A DNA stretch of 64,000 bases from Cytophagales bacterium (GTDB lineage: Bacteria; Bacteroidota; Bacteroidia; Cytophagales; Cyclobacteriaceae): positions 1,178,001 to 1,242,000 of the forward strand of contig JAWPMT010000004.1 of the NCBI GenBank assembly GCA_033344775.1, read 5' to 3'. A program made the translations under genes and the position numbers. The notes under the pieces are model-generated. The model saw only the letters and a program-made list of their open reading frames with translations, was not told the origin of the DNA and ran no database searches. This document shows, one piece after another, positions 8,518-17,812 of the stretch (within the stretch, counting starts at the first letter, position 1; every line of letters begins with the position of its first letter).

Positions 8518-10506
8518 ATGAAATTTAAATCACAACTATTTTTAGGAAATGGGATTACCCTGGGTCTGCTATTGATCATTGGGCTGACCGTTTTCTTCAG
8601 CATCAATAACCTCGTGGAGAATACCAACTGGGTTGAACACACTTACAAGGTGATCGGCAAGGCGAATCAACTAAAAGGTTATATGATCGATCAGGAGACA
8701 GGAATGAGGGGATTTGCCGTTACCGGAATCGAAGAATTTTTGGAACCGTACGATGAAGGGAAGCTTTCGTTTGACGACCTCATCGATGAGATGAAACAAA
8801 CGGTGAGTGATAATCCCCCGCAGGTAGCCAAACTTAGGGAAGTAGAAAGACTATCGGATAGCTGGCGATCCAACGTTTCCGAAAAGTACATCAACCTGCG
8901 TAGGTCGATCAGAGAGGGCGAGGACCTGGAAAGAGAAATATACGATGTAATAAAATCCGGAATTGGTAAGCAAAGCATGGACGAATTGCGAAACCTGGTC
9001 GCCACCTCCAACCTGTCTACTGCCAATCAAAACCTGATTATTCTGGACATGATTAATATGGAAACAGGGCTTCGTGGTTTTTTACTGAACGAAGGACAGG
9101 TATACCTGGAACCGTATAATATGGGTAAGGCTGCTCTGGAAGGCCACCTGATTTCAGCGAAGGCCAATGGGGCGATCAGAAGTGCCGCCTATAACTGGAT
9201 CAATGGTTATGCAGAAAGACTTATAGCCATTGGCAGGCAGGAATCCGAAACAGCCGACATGATCGAACTCTACGACCTTTTCAGCAAAAAGGAAGGCAAA
9301 CAATACATGGACAAAATCCGCGATGTGATGAATGAGTTCAGTGATGAAGAAACACGCCTTCTTGCCATCAGACTCGATAATCAAAAAAGAACGGAATACA
9401 TCTCGAAAAGTGTCATTCTTCTGGGATCTATTCTGGCCTTTATCATTGGCATTTCGATCATCCTCTATATCGGAAGAAATACCATGACCATACTGGGTGG
9501 GGAACCTAAAGAAGTCGCGGATATGGCCAATGAAGTTGCTGGTGGTAATCTTAACCTCAAGTTTTCAAGCAAGGACCATACGGGTCTTTATGAGAACATG
9601 AAGAACATGGTGCAAAAGCTTAGAGGAATTGTCTCAGAGGTAAGTAATGGGGCTGATTCCGTCACGATTGCCAGCGGCGAAATGAATTCATCAGCACAGA
9701 TTATTTCGGAAGGAGCCAGCACACAAGCAGCTTCAATGGAGGAAATATCATCTTCAATGGAAGAAATGGTCGCCAATATTCAGCAAAACTCCGATAATGC
9801 CAGGCAAACCGAGGCCATCGCTTTGCAAGCAGCAAAAGACGTTGAGGAGGGCAAAACAGCCATTAATAATACTGTGGTGTCGATGAAGGACATTGCCGAT
9901 AAGGTATCTATCATCAGTGAAATTGCCGAAAAGACAGACATACTGGCCCTGAATGCTGCTGTCGAGGCAGCTAGAGCCGGAGAGGCTGGTAAAGGATTTG
10001 CCGTAGTAGCGGCAGAGGTCAGAAAACTGGCGGAAAGATCCCAGGTATCAGCGATTGAAATTGAAGGCCTTACAAAATCGAGTGTTTCTATTTCAGCAAC
10101 GGCTGGCAAATTATTTGAAGAACTGGTGCCCAATATTCAAAAAACAGCGCAATTGGTGCAGGAAATCAACGCTGCAAGTGGGGAACAAAATCTGGGTGCA
10201 CAACAAATCAACGAAGCCATTCAGCAGCTCAATAATATTACCCAAAGAAATGCTGCAGGAGCGGAAGAGCTGGCAAGCAACTCCGAGGAGTTGTCCAGTC
10301 AGGCCGATTCTATGCGTTCGATCATCAGCTATTTTGACCTGGAACAGGACCGGTTTTCAGGGATTAAACTTTCTTCGTATAAAAAAGATAAACCGACCAA
10401 CGATCAGTTGAAACCTGCTTCATTGGAACTCGAGCATCATAACGGTGAAGGCGTGAGTTTGGATATGACAGAATTCGATAAGGATAGTGATTTCGAAAAA
10501 TATTGA
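8518..10506 (+). CDS. Methyl-accepting chemotaxis receptor with tandem CHASE3-like sensor
   Basis: The 662-residue receptor has membrane helices at ~12-30 and ~297-318. The extracytoplasmic part holds two CHASE3-like halves, recognised by the repeated pattern ETGMRGF (60-66) and ETGLRGF (182-188), each followed by a YLEPY- or FLEPY-like motif. A HAMP-like segment follows, then the signalling domain with the conserved hairpin tip around 468-494 ([20 protein letters not shown]). The C-terminus is a flexible tail ending in DFEKY, resembling the aromatic-x-x-aromatic pentapeptide that docks CheR/CheB in some receptors. First gene of the chemotaxis operon; ligand unknown. Confidence 0.92.
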   Translation: MKFKSQLFLGNGITLGLLLIIGLTVFFSINNLVENTNWVEHTYKVIGKANQLKGYMIDQETGMRGFAVTGIEEFLEPYDEGKLSFDDLIDEMKQTVSDNPPQVAKLREVERLSDSWRSNVSEKYINLRRSIREGEDLEREIYDVIKSGIGKQSMDELRNLVATSNLSTANQNLIILDMINMETGLRGFLLNEGQVYLEPYNMGKAALEGHLISAKANGAIRSAAYNWINGYAERLIAIGRQESETADMIELYDLFSKKEGKQYMDKIRDVMNEFSDEETRLLAIRLDNQKRTEYISKSVILLGSILAFIIGISIILYIGRNTMTILGGEPKEVADMANEVAGGNLNLKFSSKDHTGLYENMKNMVQKLRGIVSEVSNGADSVTIASGEMNSSAQIISEGASTQAASMEEISSSMEEMVANIQQNSDNARQTEAIALQAAKDVEEGKTAINNTVVSMKDIADKVSIISEIAEKTDILALNAAVEAARAGEAGKGFAVVAAEVRKLAERSQVSAIEIEGLTKSSVSISATAGKLFEELVPNIQKTAQLVQEINAASGEQNLGAQQINEAIQQLNNITQRNAAGAEELASNSEELSSQADSMRSIISYFDLEQDRFSGIKLSSYKKDKPTNDQLKPASLELEHHNGEGVSLDMTEFDKDSDFEKY

Positions 10507-11342
10507 GGCTTCCTACCAAAATATCTCTTAAGGATTCGGAGTTTCGAAAACTCAGCAAGTTCATTTCGAATGACTATGGGATCTCTCTTCCCCATTCAAA
10601 AAAAACCATGTTGGAAGGAAGGCTCCAAAAAAGGCTTCAGCACCATAAATTCAGGTCCTTCGACCAGTATTATGAGTTTATCAAAAGCCCAGGAGGTAAG
10701 ATGGAAACCGTTTATATGATGGATAAGGTTTCCACAAACAAAACTGACTTTTTCAGAGAACCTGCACATTTTGATTTCCTGAATCAACACGTTTTTCCCA
10801 AATATGCAAAAGCCAATGGTACCTTCAGGCCGCTGAAAATATGGAGTTCTGCTTGTTCGAGTGGAGAAGAAGTGTATTCCATAGCCATCACTATAGAGGA
10901 ATACAATCAAAGACACTGCGCCTTCAATTATTCAATAGCAGGAACAGATATCTCTAATGAGATACTAAAAAAGGCCATCAACGGAGTGTATCCACACGGT
11001 GCCATAAAAGACATCCCATTACACTTACGGGAAAAATACTTCTTAAGAAGCAAAGACAGAAGTCTTGAAAAGGTTCGAATAGTGCCTAAAATAAGACAAA
11101 AAACAGCCTTCTCAAGATTGAATCTTATGCGGCCTTACTACGGGGAAGATCAAAAATACGACGTGATATTTTGCAGAAATGTAATGATCTACTTCAATAA
11201 AAAAACACAGGAGGAAGTCCTCAAAAAACAGTGCTCCACACTAAGAAAAGGAGGTTATTTTTTTTTAGGACACTCGGAATCCATTACTGGAATGAAGGCA
11301 CCCTTAAAGCAGGTATATCCAACGATTTACCAAAAACTATGA
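10503..11342 (+). CDS. cheR: CheR, chemotaxis receptor methyltransferase
   Basis: The product transfers methyl groups from S-adenosylmethionine to receptor glutamates. The N-terminal helical domain begins at [13 protein letters not shown]. The SAM-binding domain shows [22 protein letters not shown] and FCRNVMIYF, all classical CheR motifs. The only sensible start is a TTG at 10503 overlapping the receptor stop (TTGA); no ATG precedes the conserved N-terminal domain. This gives 279 residues, the normal length. Its stop overlaps the cheD start (ATGA). Confidence 0.95.
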   Translation: MRLPTKISLKDSEFRKLSKFISNDYGISLPHSKKTMLEGRLQKRLQHHKFRSFDQYYEFIKSPGGKMETVYMMDKVSTNKTDFFREPAHFDFLNQHVFPKYAKANGTFRPLKIWSSACSSGEEVYSIAITIEEYNQRHCAFNYSIAGTDISNEILKKAINGVYPHGAIKDIPLHLREKYFLRSKDRSLEKVRIVPKIRQKTAFSRLNLMRPYYGEDQKYDVIFCRNVMIYFNKKTQEEVLKKQCSTLRKGGYFFLGHSESITGMKAPLKQVYPTIYQKL

Positions 11343-11827
11343 TCCAGTTTCCCAAAATATCCTTAGCAATGCAAAGCCACTACCTGCATCCTTCCAATTG
11401 CTTCGTCCCGAGGGAAACGACGATTGTCACGACAGTTTTAGGCTCATGCATTTCGGTATGTCTTTTCGATAAAGTTGAAGGAAAAGGAGGTATCAATCAC
11501 TTTATGTTGCCAAAATGGAATCACCAAAAAGAAGCCAGTCACATGTTCGGTGATTATTCCATTGAAGAACTGATCAAAATAATGATTTTCAGAGGCTCTT
11601 TAAAGGAGAACCTGGTGGCTAAGATTTTTGGCGGAAGCCACAGAAATAGCTCCTACAACAAAATCGGTCATCAAAATTTTGAGCAGGCGAAAGAAACCCT
11701 TTCAAGGCATCACATTAGGATCGTCGCCAAAAGTGTGGGAGGAGAAAAGGCAAGAAAAATCATTTTCGATACAAAATCAGGACTAGTGAAAATGAAGTAC
11801 ATAAGTTATGACGCAATCATTGATTAA
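11339..11827 (+). CDS. cheD: CheD, receptor glutamine deamidase
   Basis: The ATG at 11339 overlaps the cheR stop as ATGA and gives 162 residues. An upstream in-frame start at 11231 lies inside cheR and is unlikely. The catalytic arrangement Thr31, Cys37, His54 (in TTVLGSC and GGINHFMLP) matches the spacing known for CheD. The enzyme deamidates receptor glutamines and in Bacillus/Thermotoga-type systems interacts with CheC. No cheC is seen here. Confidence 0.95.
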   Translation: MIQFPKISLAMQSHYLHPSNCFVPRETTIVTTVLGSCISVCLFDKVEGKGGINHFMLPKWNHQKEASHMFGDYSIEELIKIMIFRGSLKENLVAKIFGGSHRNSSYNKIGHQNFEQAKETLSRHHIRIVAKSVGGEKARKIIFDTKSGLVKMKYISYDAIID

Positions 11828-11842
11828 ACGGAAATAAACAAC

Positions 11843-12226
11843 ATGAATGACCCCAAGAAGAAAATATTGTTAGTGGATGATTTAGATGCCATTAGGAATA
11901 TCGTCAGTGCAAGACTCAGGATCAAAGGCTTTGAAATCACAAAAGCCCATGACGGGGAAGAAGCACTCAGGATATTAACTGATGCACCGGAGTATTTCGA
12001 CCTTATCCTCAGCGATTTTGATATGCCCAAAATGAATGGGCTCGAATTACTTGAAAAGGTGAGGTCTAATGTTGCCTTGAAAAACAAACCTTTCATCATG
12101 TTGACCTCCAGAACCGAACCAGAGAAGATGAAAGCCGCAAAAGAAATAGGGCTTTCCGCGTGGGTCAAAAAGCCTTTCAAGGTGGATTCATTTTTATCAC
12201 AAATCAATTACGCTCTGGAGAAATAA
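11843..12226 (+). CDS. cheY: CheY-like single-domain response regulator
   Basis: This is a 127-residue stand-alone receiver. Asp12/Asp13 form the acidic pocket, Asp58 (LILSDFDMP) is the phosphoacceptor, and VKKPF supplies the conserved Lys. It should be phosphorylated by the adjacent CheA and diffuse to a motility or other output. Its stop overlaps the cheA start by one base (TAATG). Confidence 0.92.
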   Translation: MNDPKKKILLVDDLDAIRNIVSARLRIKGFEITKAHDGEEALRILTDAPEYFDLILSDFDMPKMNGLELLEKVRSNVALKNKPFIMLTSRTEPEKMKAAKEIGLSAWVKKPFKVDSFLSQINYALEK

Positions 12227-14214
12227 TGAGTAAGGCCGAGGAACTTTTCATCGAGGAAACCGGGGAGGTCCTGAACCAACTTGAAGAAAATCTGCTTGCG
12301 ATTCAAGCCGATCATTTCAATGAGGAACTCATGCAATCTATTCTTAGGCTGCTACATACCATCAAAGGGTCCCTTCTCATGTTTGATCGAAAAGAACTTG
12401 GGGACTTTACGCATGAGTTGGAGTCGGTTTTTGACGCGTTTAATGGAGCAAATTATCCATTATCTGAGGACGTTACTCAGCTGATGCTGAATGCCGTGGA
12501 TTTTATTCGCGAAACTTTCCACCAACCCAAACTCCAAACTGATGATCAGAAAGATCTATTGGAAATGTTTTCTTCGACCATTTCGTCGGCCGCACAAAGC
12601 ACCCTGAAGTTTGTCGAAAACGAAAGCCAAAGTAGTGAACTCGTCACTTCGCTGTACTTTTTAATGATCAAACCCAGGATCAGCATAAAAGATCAGGATG
12701 GACATCCGCTGCATTTTATCATCAGAGATCTTCTGGATGAGCATGAATCGTTAGGTCATATTGAAAGTCAAGGCACCTCGATCCTTGAATGGCGAGTGCT
12801 TTTTGTTTCAAACTTGAATGAAGCCGAAATCAGGGCAATATTCTTGTTTGTCGAAGAAGACCTGGACCTCTCGATTACTCAATTTCCCATCAAGGGTGTT
12901 TCCATAAAAGAGGTAAAACTTGAATCATTCAGGAAAAAACTTGTCATCAAAAAAGCCAAAGCACTCATTCCGGAACTCGAGCAATTCGTCAAAGCATTCA
13001 AGGAATCCGATTTCCGTAAACCTGATGATCTGAGAAGGCAAAAAGAAAAAATGAAGGTTCAGGAGGTTTCAAGAACCACAAATTTCATCAAAGTAGAGCA
13101 AGGCAAGGTTGATGACCTCATGAATTGGATTAGTGAATTGGTCACCATCCAGGCAGCACTCAAAAATCAGGCTGAGAAAACTGATTCCGAAGCACTTCTA
13201 AATGTCTCAGAGAGCCTGCATTTCATCACTGAAAACATCAGAGATACCATTTTCTCCATCAGCCTGGTTCCCTTAAAAACGCTGGAGACACAATTCACCA
13301 GACTGGTTCGGGATTTATCCAGAGATCTAGGTAAAGAAATCACTTTCCAAAGCACCGGTTTCGAAACGGAATTGGACCGGAAAGTAATTGCCAACCTAAA
13401 GGAGCCTCTGCTTCATATCTTAAGAAATAGTATTGATCACGGAATTGAGAAACCCGATATTCGGAAGCAAGCTGGAAAGACGGCTAGTGGCAATATTATG
13501 CTTAAGTCTTATTACAGTGGCAACCTGGTCTTCATCGAGATAACCGACGATGGAGCAGGTATTGATCCACTGACCTTAAGAAAAAAAGCAGAAGAAAAAG
13601 GCCTGCTAAATACGGATGATCATTACACGGATGACGATATCCTACAACTGGTTTTTCACCCAGGACTTTCAACCGCTGATAACATTAGCGATATTTCGGG
13701 TCGTGGGGTGGGTATGGACATAGTGCGCAGGAAAATTATGGAGTTACGAGGCGAGGTTTCAATCTCTTCCGAACCCGGTAAAGGCACCAAGACAATCGTA
13801 AAACTGCCATTATCCCTAACGATCCTGGAAGGTCTGCATACAAGAGTCGGTAATACCCACTTGATCATGCCTATGAACACGATACGGGAGATTCATCGCT
13901 TTGACCGGAAAACATTTTATGACCGCCCCAAAGGGTCAGATATTTTAGAGTTTGACGGGAAACAGCTGTCCGTAGTTTCCATTGAAGAAAAATATCAAAT
14001 AGCTTCTTCTGGAAAAGACACAGTGGATGTTATTACTGTTAACATAGGGAATATCCAGAAAGGTGTCGCGGTAGATGAAATTAAAGGACAAGTACAGACC
14101 GTTCTTAAACCTTTGGGTGAGTACTATGAAAAACAAGACTTTATCCTTGGCGGTACTATTCTCGGAGATGGGAATCTGGCATTCGTATTGGATATGGAAA
14201 AACTAATCAATTAA
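12226..14214 (+). CDS. cheA: CheA, chemotaxis histidine kinase
   Basis: I chose the ATG at 12226, fused to the cheY stop (TAATG), giving 662 residues. Domain order: P1 phosphotransfer with His44 in LLHTIKGS; a region at ~140-235 that resembles a degenerate P2-like fold; dimerisation helices at ~285-350; the ATPase domain with N-box NSIDHG (401-406), DDGAG (441-445) and GRGVGMD (492-498); and a C-terminal CheW-like domain from ~535. All catalytic signatures are intact. It autophosphorylates under receptor control and passes phosphate to CheY and CheB. Confidence 0.96.
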   Translation: MSKAEELFIEETGEVLNQLEENLLAIQADHFNEELMQSILRLLHTIKGSLLMFDRKELGDFTHELESVFDAFNGANYPLSEDVTQLMLNAVDFIRETFHQPKLQTDDQKDLLEMFSSTISSAAQSTLKFVENESQSSELVTSLYFLMIKPRISIKDQDGHPLHFIIRDLLDEHESLGHIESQGTSILEWRVLFVSNLNEAEIRAIFLFVEEDLDLSITQFPIKGVSIKEVKLESFRKKLVIKKAKALIPELEQFVKAFKESDFRKPDDLRRQKEKMKVQEVSRTTNFIKVEQGKVDDLMNWISELVTIQAALKNQAEKTDSEALLNVSESLHFITENIRDTIFSISLVPLKTLETQFTRLVRDLSRDLGKEITFQSTGFETELDRKVIANLKEPLLHILRNSIDHGIEKPDIRKQAGKTASGNIMLKSYYSGNLVFIEITDDGAGIDPLTLRKKAEEKGLLNTDDHYTDDDILQLVFHPGLSTADNISDISGRGVGMDIVRRKIMELRGEVSISSEPGKGTKTIVKLPLSLTILEGLHTRVGNTHLIMPMNTIREIHRFDRKTFYDRPKGSDILEFDGKQLSVVSIEEKYQIASSGKDTVDVITVNIGNIQKGVAVDEIKGQVQTVLKPLGEYYEKQDFILGGTILGDGNLAFVLDMEKLIN

Positions 14215-14225
14215 TCATCACACTT

Positions 14226-14714
14226 ATGGAAGATCAGGTGACGGATATTCGCACACAAGCATATTTAACATTCATGCTGGATCAGGAAATTTTCTGTGTC
14301 TCAGTGAACGCAGTGGTCAAAATCCTGGAAGTTCCCAACATCACAAGAGTACCCGAATCTCCTGCATTCATGAAAGGTATCATCAACTTACGCGGCAATA
14401 TTTTACCTGTTGTGGATACTCGGTTAAAGCTAGGATTGGAAGAGGCTGACCATTCTCCCAAAACCCGGATACTGGTCCTGGATATCAACAGCGCAAACAA
14501 GATACTCTCTATTGGTGCGATTGTGGACCTGGCTAAGGAAGTCATCTCCGTAAATACTGAAGAGATCCAGCCTCCACCGAGTCTGGAAGATTACGAAAGA
14601 GCCCCATATATCGAGGGAGTGATCAACCACGAGGAGAAATTCATCCTGATCCTGAACATCAATAAGCTATTTGCTAAGAATGAAATTGAGGAACTGGATA
14701 ACTTGAAAAATTGA
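14226..14714 (+). CDS. cheW: CheW, receptor-kinase coupling protein
   Basis: This 162-residue single CheW domain contains the typical segments FCVSVNAVVKILEVP and FMKGIINLRGNILPVVDTR. It bridges receptor and CheA in the signalling array. It sits 11 bp after cheA in the same operon. Confidence 0.94.
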   Translation: MEDQVTDIRTQAYLTFMLDQEIFCVSVNAVVKILEVPNITRVPESPAFMKGIINLRGNILPVVDTRLKLGLEEADHSPKTRILVLDINSANKILSIGAIVDLAKEVISVNTEEIQPPPSLEDYERAPYIEGVINHEEKFILILNINKLFAKNEIEELDNLKN

Positions 14715-14753
14715 ATTTAATTCTGATCGAAACACAAAATGATCTGAGTATTA

Positions 14754-15818
14754 ATGGCAAAGAAAAAGGTATTGATCATTGATGATTCCGCTCTTGTAAG
14801 AAAAAGCTTGTCCGGGCTTATTCAATCAATTCCTGACTTTGAAATAATGGCTACAGCGGCGGATCCCTACTTCGCAGCAAAAATTCTTAAAAAACAGATA
14901 CCAGATGTGATCACTCTGGACGTTGAGATGCCGCGAATGGATGGGATCACCTTTCTCAGAACCTTAATGTCACAATACCCAATACCTGTGGTGATTATTT
15001 CCTCGCTTACAAAAAAAGGTTCTGAAACTGCGATACAGGCTTTGAAATTTGGAGCTGTAGAAGTCATCAGTAAACCCAATATCCATGGTGTCGGACTGGA
15101 AATCGAGGAGAATAGAATCCGGATCATGGAGGCCATAAAAGCAGCTTCCATGGCATCAGCAAAGCGACGAAGTGCTTTTCAAAAGGTGCCATCAAATGTA
15201 AGTTCCTTCAAACCGCTTAAATCACCGGACAAAGGACGAGAAGGTACCAGTCTGCTCCGGACAACTGAAAAAATAGTAGTAGTCGGAGCCTCAACCGGTG
15301 GTACAGAAGCACTAAGAACCATTTTATCTAAACTTCCGATGGATTCCCCAGCAACAGCCGTGGTACAACACATGCCAGAGAAATTCACTCACTACTTTGC
15401 GAGTAGCCTAAACGAACATTGTCTGGTCAACGTGAAAGAAGCCGTAGACGGTGATTCATTGATCACCGGGACAGTTCTTATTGCACCTGGAAACAAACAC
15501 ATGTGTGTCCGAAGATCAGGAGCCCGATATTATGTCAGCTTGATCGAAGGGCCTTTTGTGAACAGGCACAGGCCATCAGTTGACGTACTATTTCATTCTG
15601 TTGCAAATTATGCAGGAAACAACAGTACCGGAATTCTCCTCACAGGAATGGGGTCTGACGGTGCCAAAGGTCTGCTAGAAATGAAAAAAGCAGGTGCAAC
15701 AACGGTAGCTCAGGACGAGGAATCTTCTGTGGTTTTCGGCATGCCAAAAGAAGCCATTGGTTTAGGGGCAGTGGATAAGGTGGTTGGACTAGAGGATATC
15801 CACAAACATATTTGCTGA
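14754..15818 (+). CDS. cheB: CheB, receptor methylesterase/deamidase response regulator
   Basis: The 354-residue protein has an N-terminal receiver with phosphoacceptor Asp56 (ITLDVEMP), a linker at ~130-170, and the methylesterase domain with the triad Ser180 (VGASTGG), His206 (VVQHMP) and Asp302 (GMGSDGA). It removes methyl groups added by CheR once phosphorylated by CheA. Last gene of the operon, so the adaptation set CheR/CheB/CheD is complete. Confidence 0.96.
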   Translation: MAKKKVLIIDDSALVRKSLSGLIQSIPDFEIMATAADPYFAAKILKKQIPDVITLDVEMPRMDGITFLRTLMSQYPIPVVIISSLTKKGSETAIQALKFGAVEVISKPNIHGVGLEIEENRIRIMEAIKAASMASAKRRSAFQKVPSNVSSFKPLKSPDKGREGTSLLRTTEKIVVVGASTGGTEALRTILSKLPMDSPATAVVQHMPEKFTHYFASSLNEHCLVNVKEAVDGDSLITGTVLIAPGNKHMCVRRSGARYYVSLIEGPFVNRHRPSVDVLFHSVANYAGNNSTGILLTGMGSDGAKGLLEMKKAGATTVAQDEESSVVFGMPKEAIGLGAVDKVVGLEDIHKHIC

Positions 15819-15899
15819 TAAATGAAAACTTCTTCTAGAAAGATCCAAGTCGACTGATCACTAGCTTTGTTCTCAACCTTATAATCTCACAAATCGGTA

Positions 15900-15963
15900 A
15901 AGAGATTCCGGTCTTTTGCTGACTTTTTTCAGAATTCTAAGTCGAAAAATTCTGGAATGACGA
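15900..15963. repeat. Half copy of the GTCATT palindromic repeat
   Basis: AGATTCCGG on the left and GGAATGACG on the right mirror the right half of the element at 39428-39509. Between them, GAATT and AATTC around the TCGAAAAATTC segment can pair. The left GTCATT end is missing. Confidence 0.45.
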
Positions 15964-15977
15964 TCTTATCTACAATT

Positions 15978-16025
15978 GTCACATTGAGCCTGCCTTGTCG
16001 GCAGACAGGGCTCTCGAAATGTGAC
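15978..16025. repeat. GTCACATT palindrome between two convergent operons
   Basis: GTCACATT (15978) and AATGTGAC (ending 16025) are perfect inverted arms, with GAGCC/GGCTC and a TGCC/GGCA inner stem. The right arm touches the stop codon of the response regulator gene. It is placed to act as a bidirectional 3'-end structure for cheB and the regulator, although there is no T-run. Confidence 0.6.
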
Positions 16026-16414
16026 TATGAAGCCATCAGCAATTCAATCCTACCCTTCAGGGAATCTTGGTCCCAGGGTTTGAGCATGCAGTTGCCGGAG
16101 CCTTTTTCGCAGACTTTTTTCATCACGTCTTCGGGGGCCTGGCCGGTTAATAACAAGGTTTTGATTTCCGGACGTAGCTCACGTAACTTCATAATAAGCT
16201 CATCCCCTTTGAGTCCGGGCATGGACCAATCGGAAATCACTAGCTTCACTTTGGTGTCACTGGTCGTTTCTATCTCTTCGATCAGTTCCAGCGCTTCTTC
16301 GCCGCTTTCGGCGAACTCATACTCAAAATCCTGACCAAACATGATCATCAGCTGGCGCTGCAGGATTTCAAGAATTTCTTTTTCATCATCTACACAAATA
16401 ATCACGTCGTTCAC
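16025..16414 (-). CDS. Single-domain response regulator
   Basis: The 129-residue receiver has CVDDEKE for the acidic pocket, Asp62 in LVISDWSMP as phosphoacceptor, and LKPWDQDSL with the conserved Lys-Pro. It has no output domain. It starts 6 bp after the stop of the histidine kinase gene, so it is the probable cognate receiver of the FIST-linked kinase. Confidence 0.9.
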   Translation of the reverse strand: MNDVIICVDDEKEILEILQRQLMIMFGQDFEYEFAESGEEALELIEEIETTSDTKVKLVISDWSMPGLKGDELIMKLRELRPEIKTLLLTGQAPEDVMKKVCEKGSGNCMLKPWDQDSLKGRIELLMAS

Positions 16415-16420
16415 TCTAGG

Positions 16421-17812
16421 TTAGGTTAGTACGGCTTCCTCTTTGATTTCGCTGGCGGCGATTTCTTTCGGAAAGGTTACACAAAAAGTAGTTTCACCTG
16501 GCTTTGAACTCACTTCCATGAGCCCACCATGCTTCTCCACAATCTTTTTGCAAATACTCAATCCAAGACCGGTTCCTTCTCCTTTAATCTTTGTAGTGTA
16601 AAAAGGTTCAAAGATTTTTTTCAATCCTTGTTTCGAAATTCCACCACCGTTATCTGTTATACGAACAACCCTACCGGCTGTTTCATCGCAAACTTCTAAT
16701 TTCAGAATACCCTCCCCTTCCATGGCATGGATGGCATTCTGCACAAGATTAGTCCACACCTGATTAATTTCGTCAGGAAATCCCAAAATTTCAACTCTTT
16801 CACCACAATAATTTCGCTCAATCTGGATTCCGCGCTTGAGTTTGTTGTGGTACAGCGTCAAAACAGTCTCCAAATTATCAATCAAATCAAAGTGGACGGG
16901 GTTCTTCGAGTCATTGGAATAGGTATAATTTCTTAGTGCAAAAAGAATCTTCTGCATCTTACCAATGGCAATTCCCATGTTACTTACATTGGCAAACAAC
17001 TTGCCGAATCCGACCGCAAATCCAATGATGTCCTTTGCTATACCTATAGAAGTCCTGGCATCGATAATCGGTACAATGTCCTCTTTGAGTAAGTCAACGG
17101 ACACCATTTCCCTGGCCAGAAATCGAACATCGGTCATGCCGATTTCCAGGAGATAAGCCTCCATCTCTTTTCGGTATTGTCGTTCCTCGCGACTCGTCAT
17201 GTACCGAAATTTCTTGTTCTGAAAAACGGCTATCAAATCCCTAAACAAATCGTGATGGACCGAGGTAAATGATGCATCTCGGAATCCTTTGACGCCACCA
17301 ATCACTTCACTGATCACATGCTCCAGGTTCTGAGTACCCCCTTTGATCACACCCATCGGGTTATTCACTTCGTGCATCACCCCAGCGATCAGCTGCCCCA
17401 AAACCGCAATTTTCTCTGTATGGATCAACTTGGATTGTGTGTCCTTGATCTCTTTATTGGCCTTTTTTAGTTGAATGGCCTGTCGATTGAGCTCTTTGTT
17501 CTTGAACTTCAAAGCAATGGCCAAAGATGCCAAGGTTTCCGATCCTTGTGTTTTCTCTTGACCAGAATCCAGTACGAAATAGGCTTTTTTCAGTTCATCT
17601 CCCTGTTTTCTTAGGTCATTATTGGAAGCAATGAGCTCCTGGGAGTTAAGTTCCATCGTATGCTCCAGCAATTTCCGGTCCTCATCATTGTCATGATAAG
17701 ACCGATTGACTAGTTCGAGCAATTTGAGGACTTTAGGGTCGCTTATTTCTTCGCCACCAAATGTCTTCCGAATTTGCCGCTTGAGGACTCTATGGTAATC
17801 GCTGCTACTCAC
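16421..17812 (-). CDS. Cytoplasmic histidine kinase with stretched dimerisation region
   Basis: The 463-residue protein has no membrane helix. An N-terminal helical region (1-80) and coiled coil (105-135) precede the H-box with His147 (GVMHEVNNP). The ATPase domain has N-box NLVQNA (355-360), DNGGG (387-391) and GTGLGL (413-418). His147 is about 208 residues from the N-box, roughly twice the usual distance; the extra ~100 residues look helical. The start overlaps the FIST gene stop by 8 bp, so the FIST protein is likely its input. Confidence 0.9.
   Translation of the reverse strand: MSSSDYHRVLKRQIRKTFGGEEISDPKVLKLLELVNRSYHDNDEDRKLLEHTMELNSQELIASNNDLRKQGDELKKAYFVLDSGQEKTQGSETLASLAIALKFKNKELNRQAIQLKKANKEIKDTQSKLIHTEKIAVLGQLIAGVMHEVNNPMGVIKGGTQNLEHVISEVIGGVKGFRDASFTSVHHDLFRDLIAVFQNKKFRYMTSREERQYRKEMEAYLLEIGMTDVRFLAREMVSVDLLKEDIVPIIDARTSIGIAKDIIGFAVGFGKLFANVSNMGIAIGKMQKILFALRNYTYSNDSKNPVHFDLIDNLETVLTLYHNKLKRGIQIERNYCGERVEILGFPDEINQVWTNLVQNAIHAMEGEGILKLEVCDETAGRVVRITDNGGGISKQGLKKIFEPFYTTKIKGEGTGLGLSICKKIVEKHGGLMEVSSKPGETTFCVTFPKEIAASEIKEEAVLT

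Noticed and set aside
10055-10411. An alternative plus-strand frame inside the receptor gene.
   Set aside because: The receptor frame covers it with conserved signalling-domain motifs.
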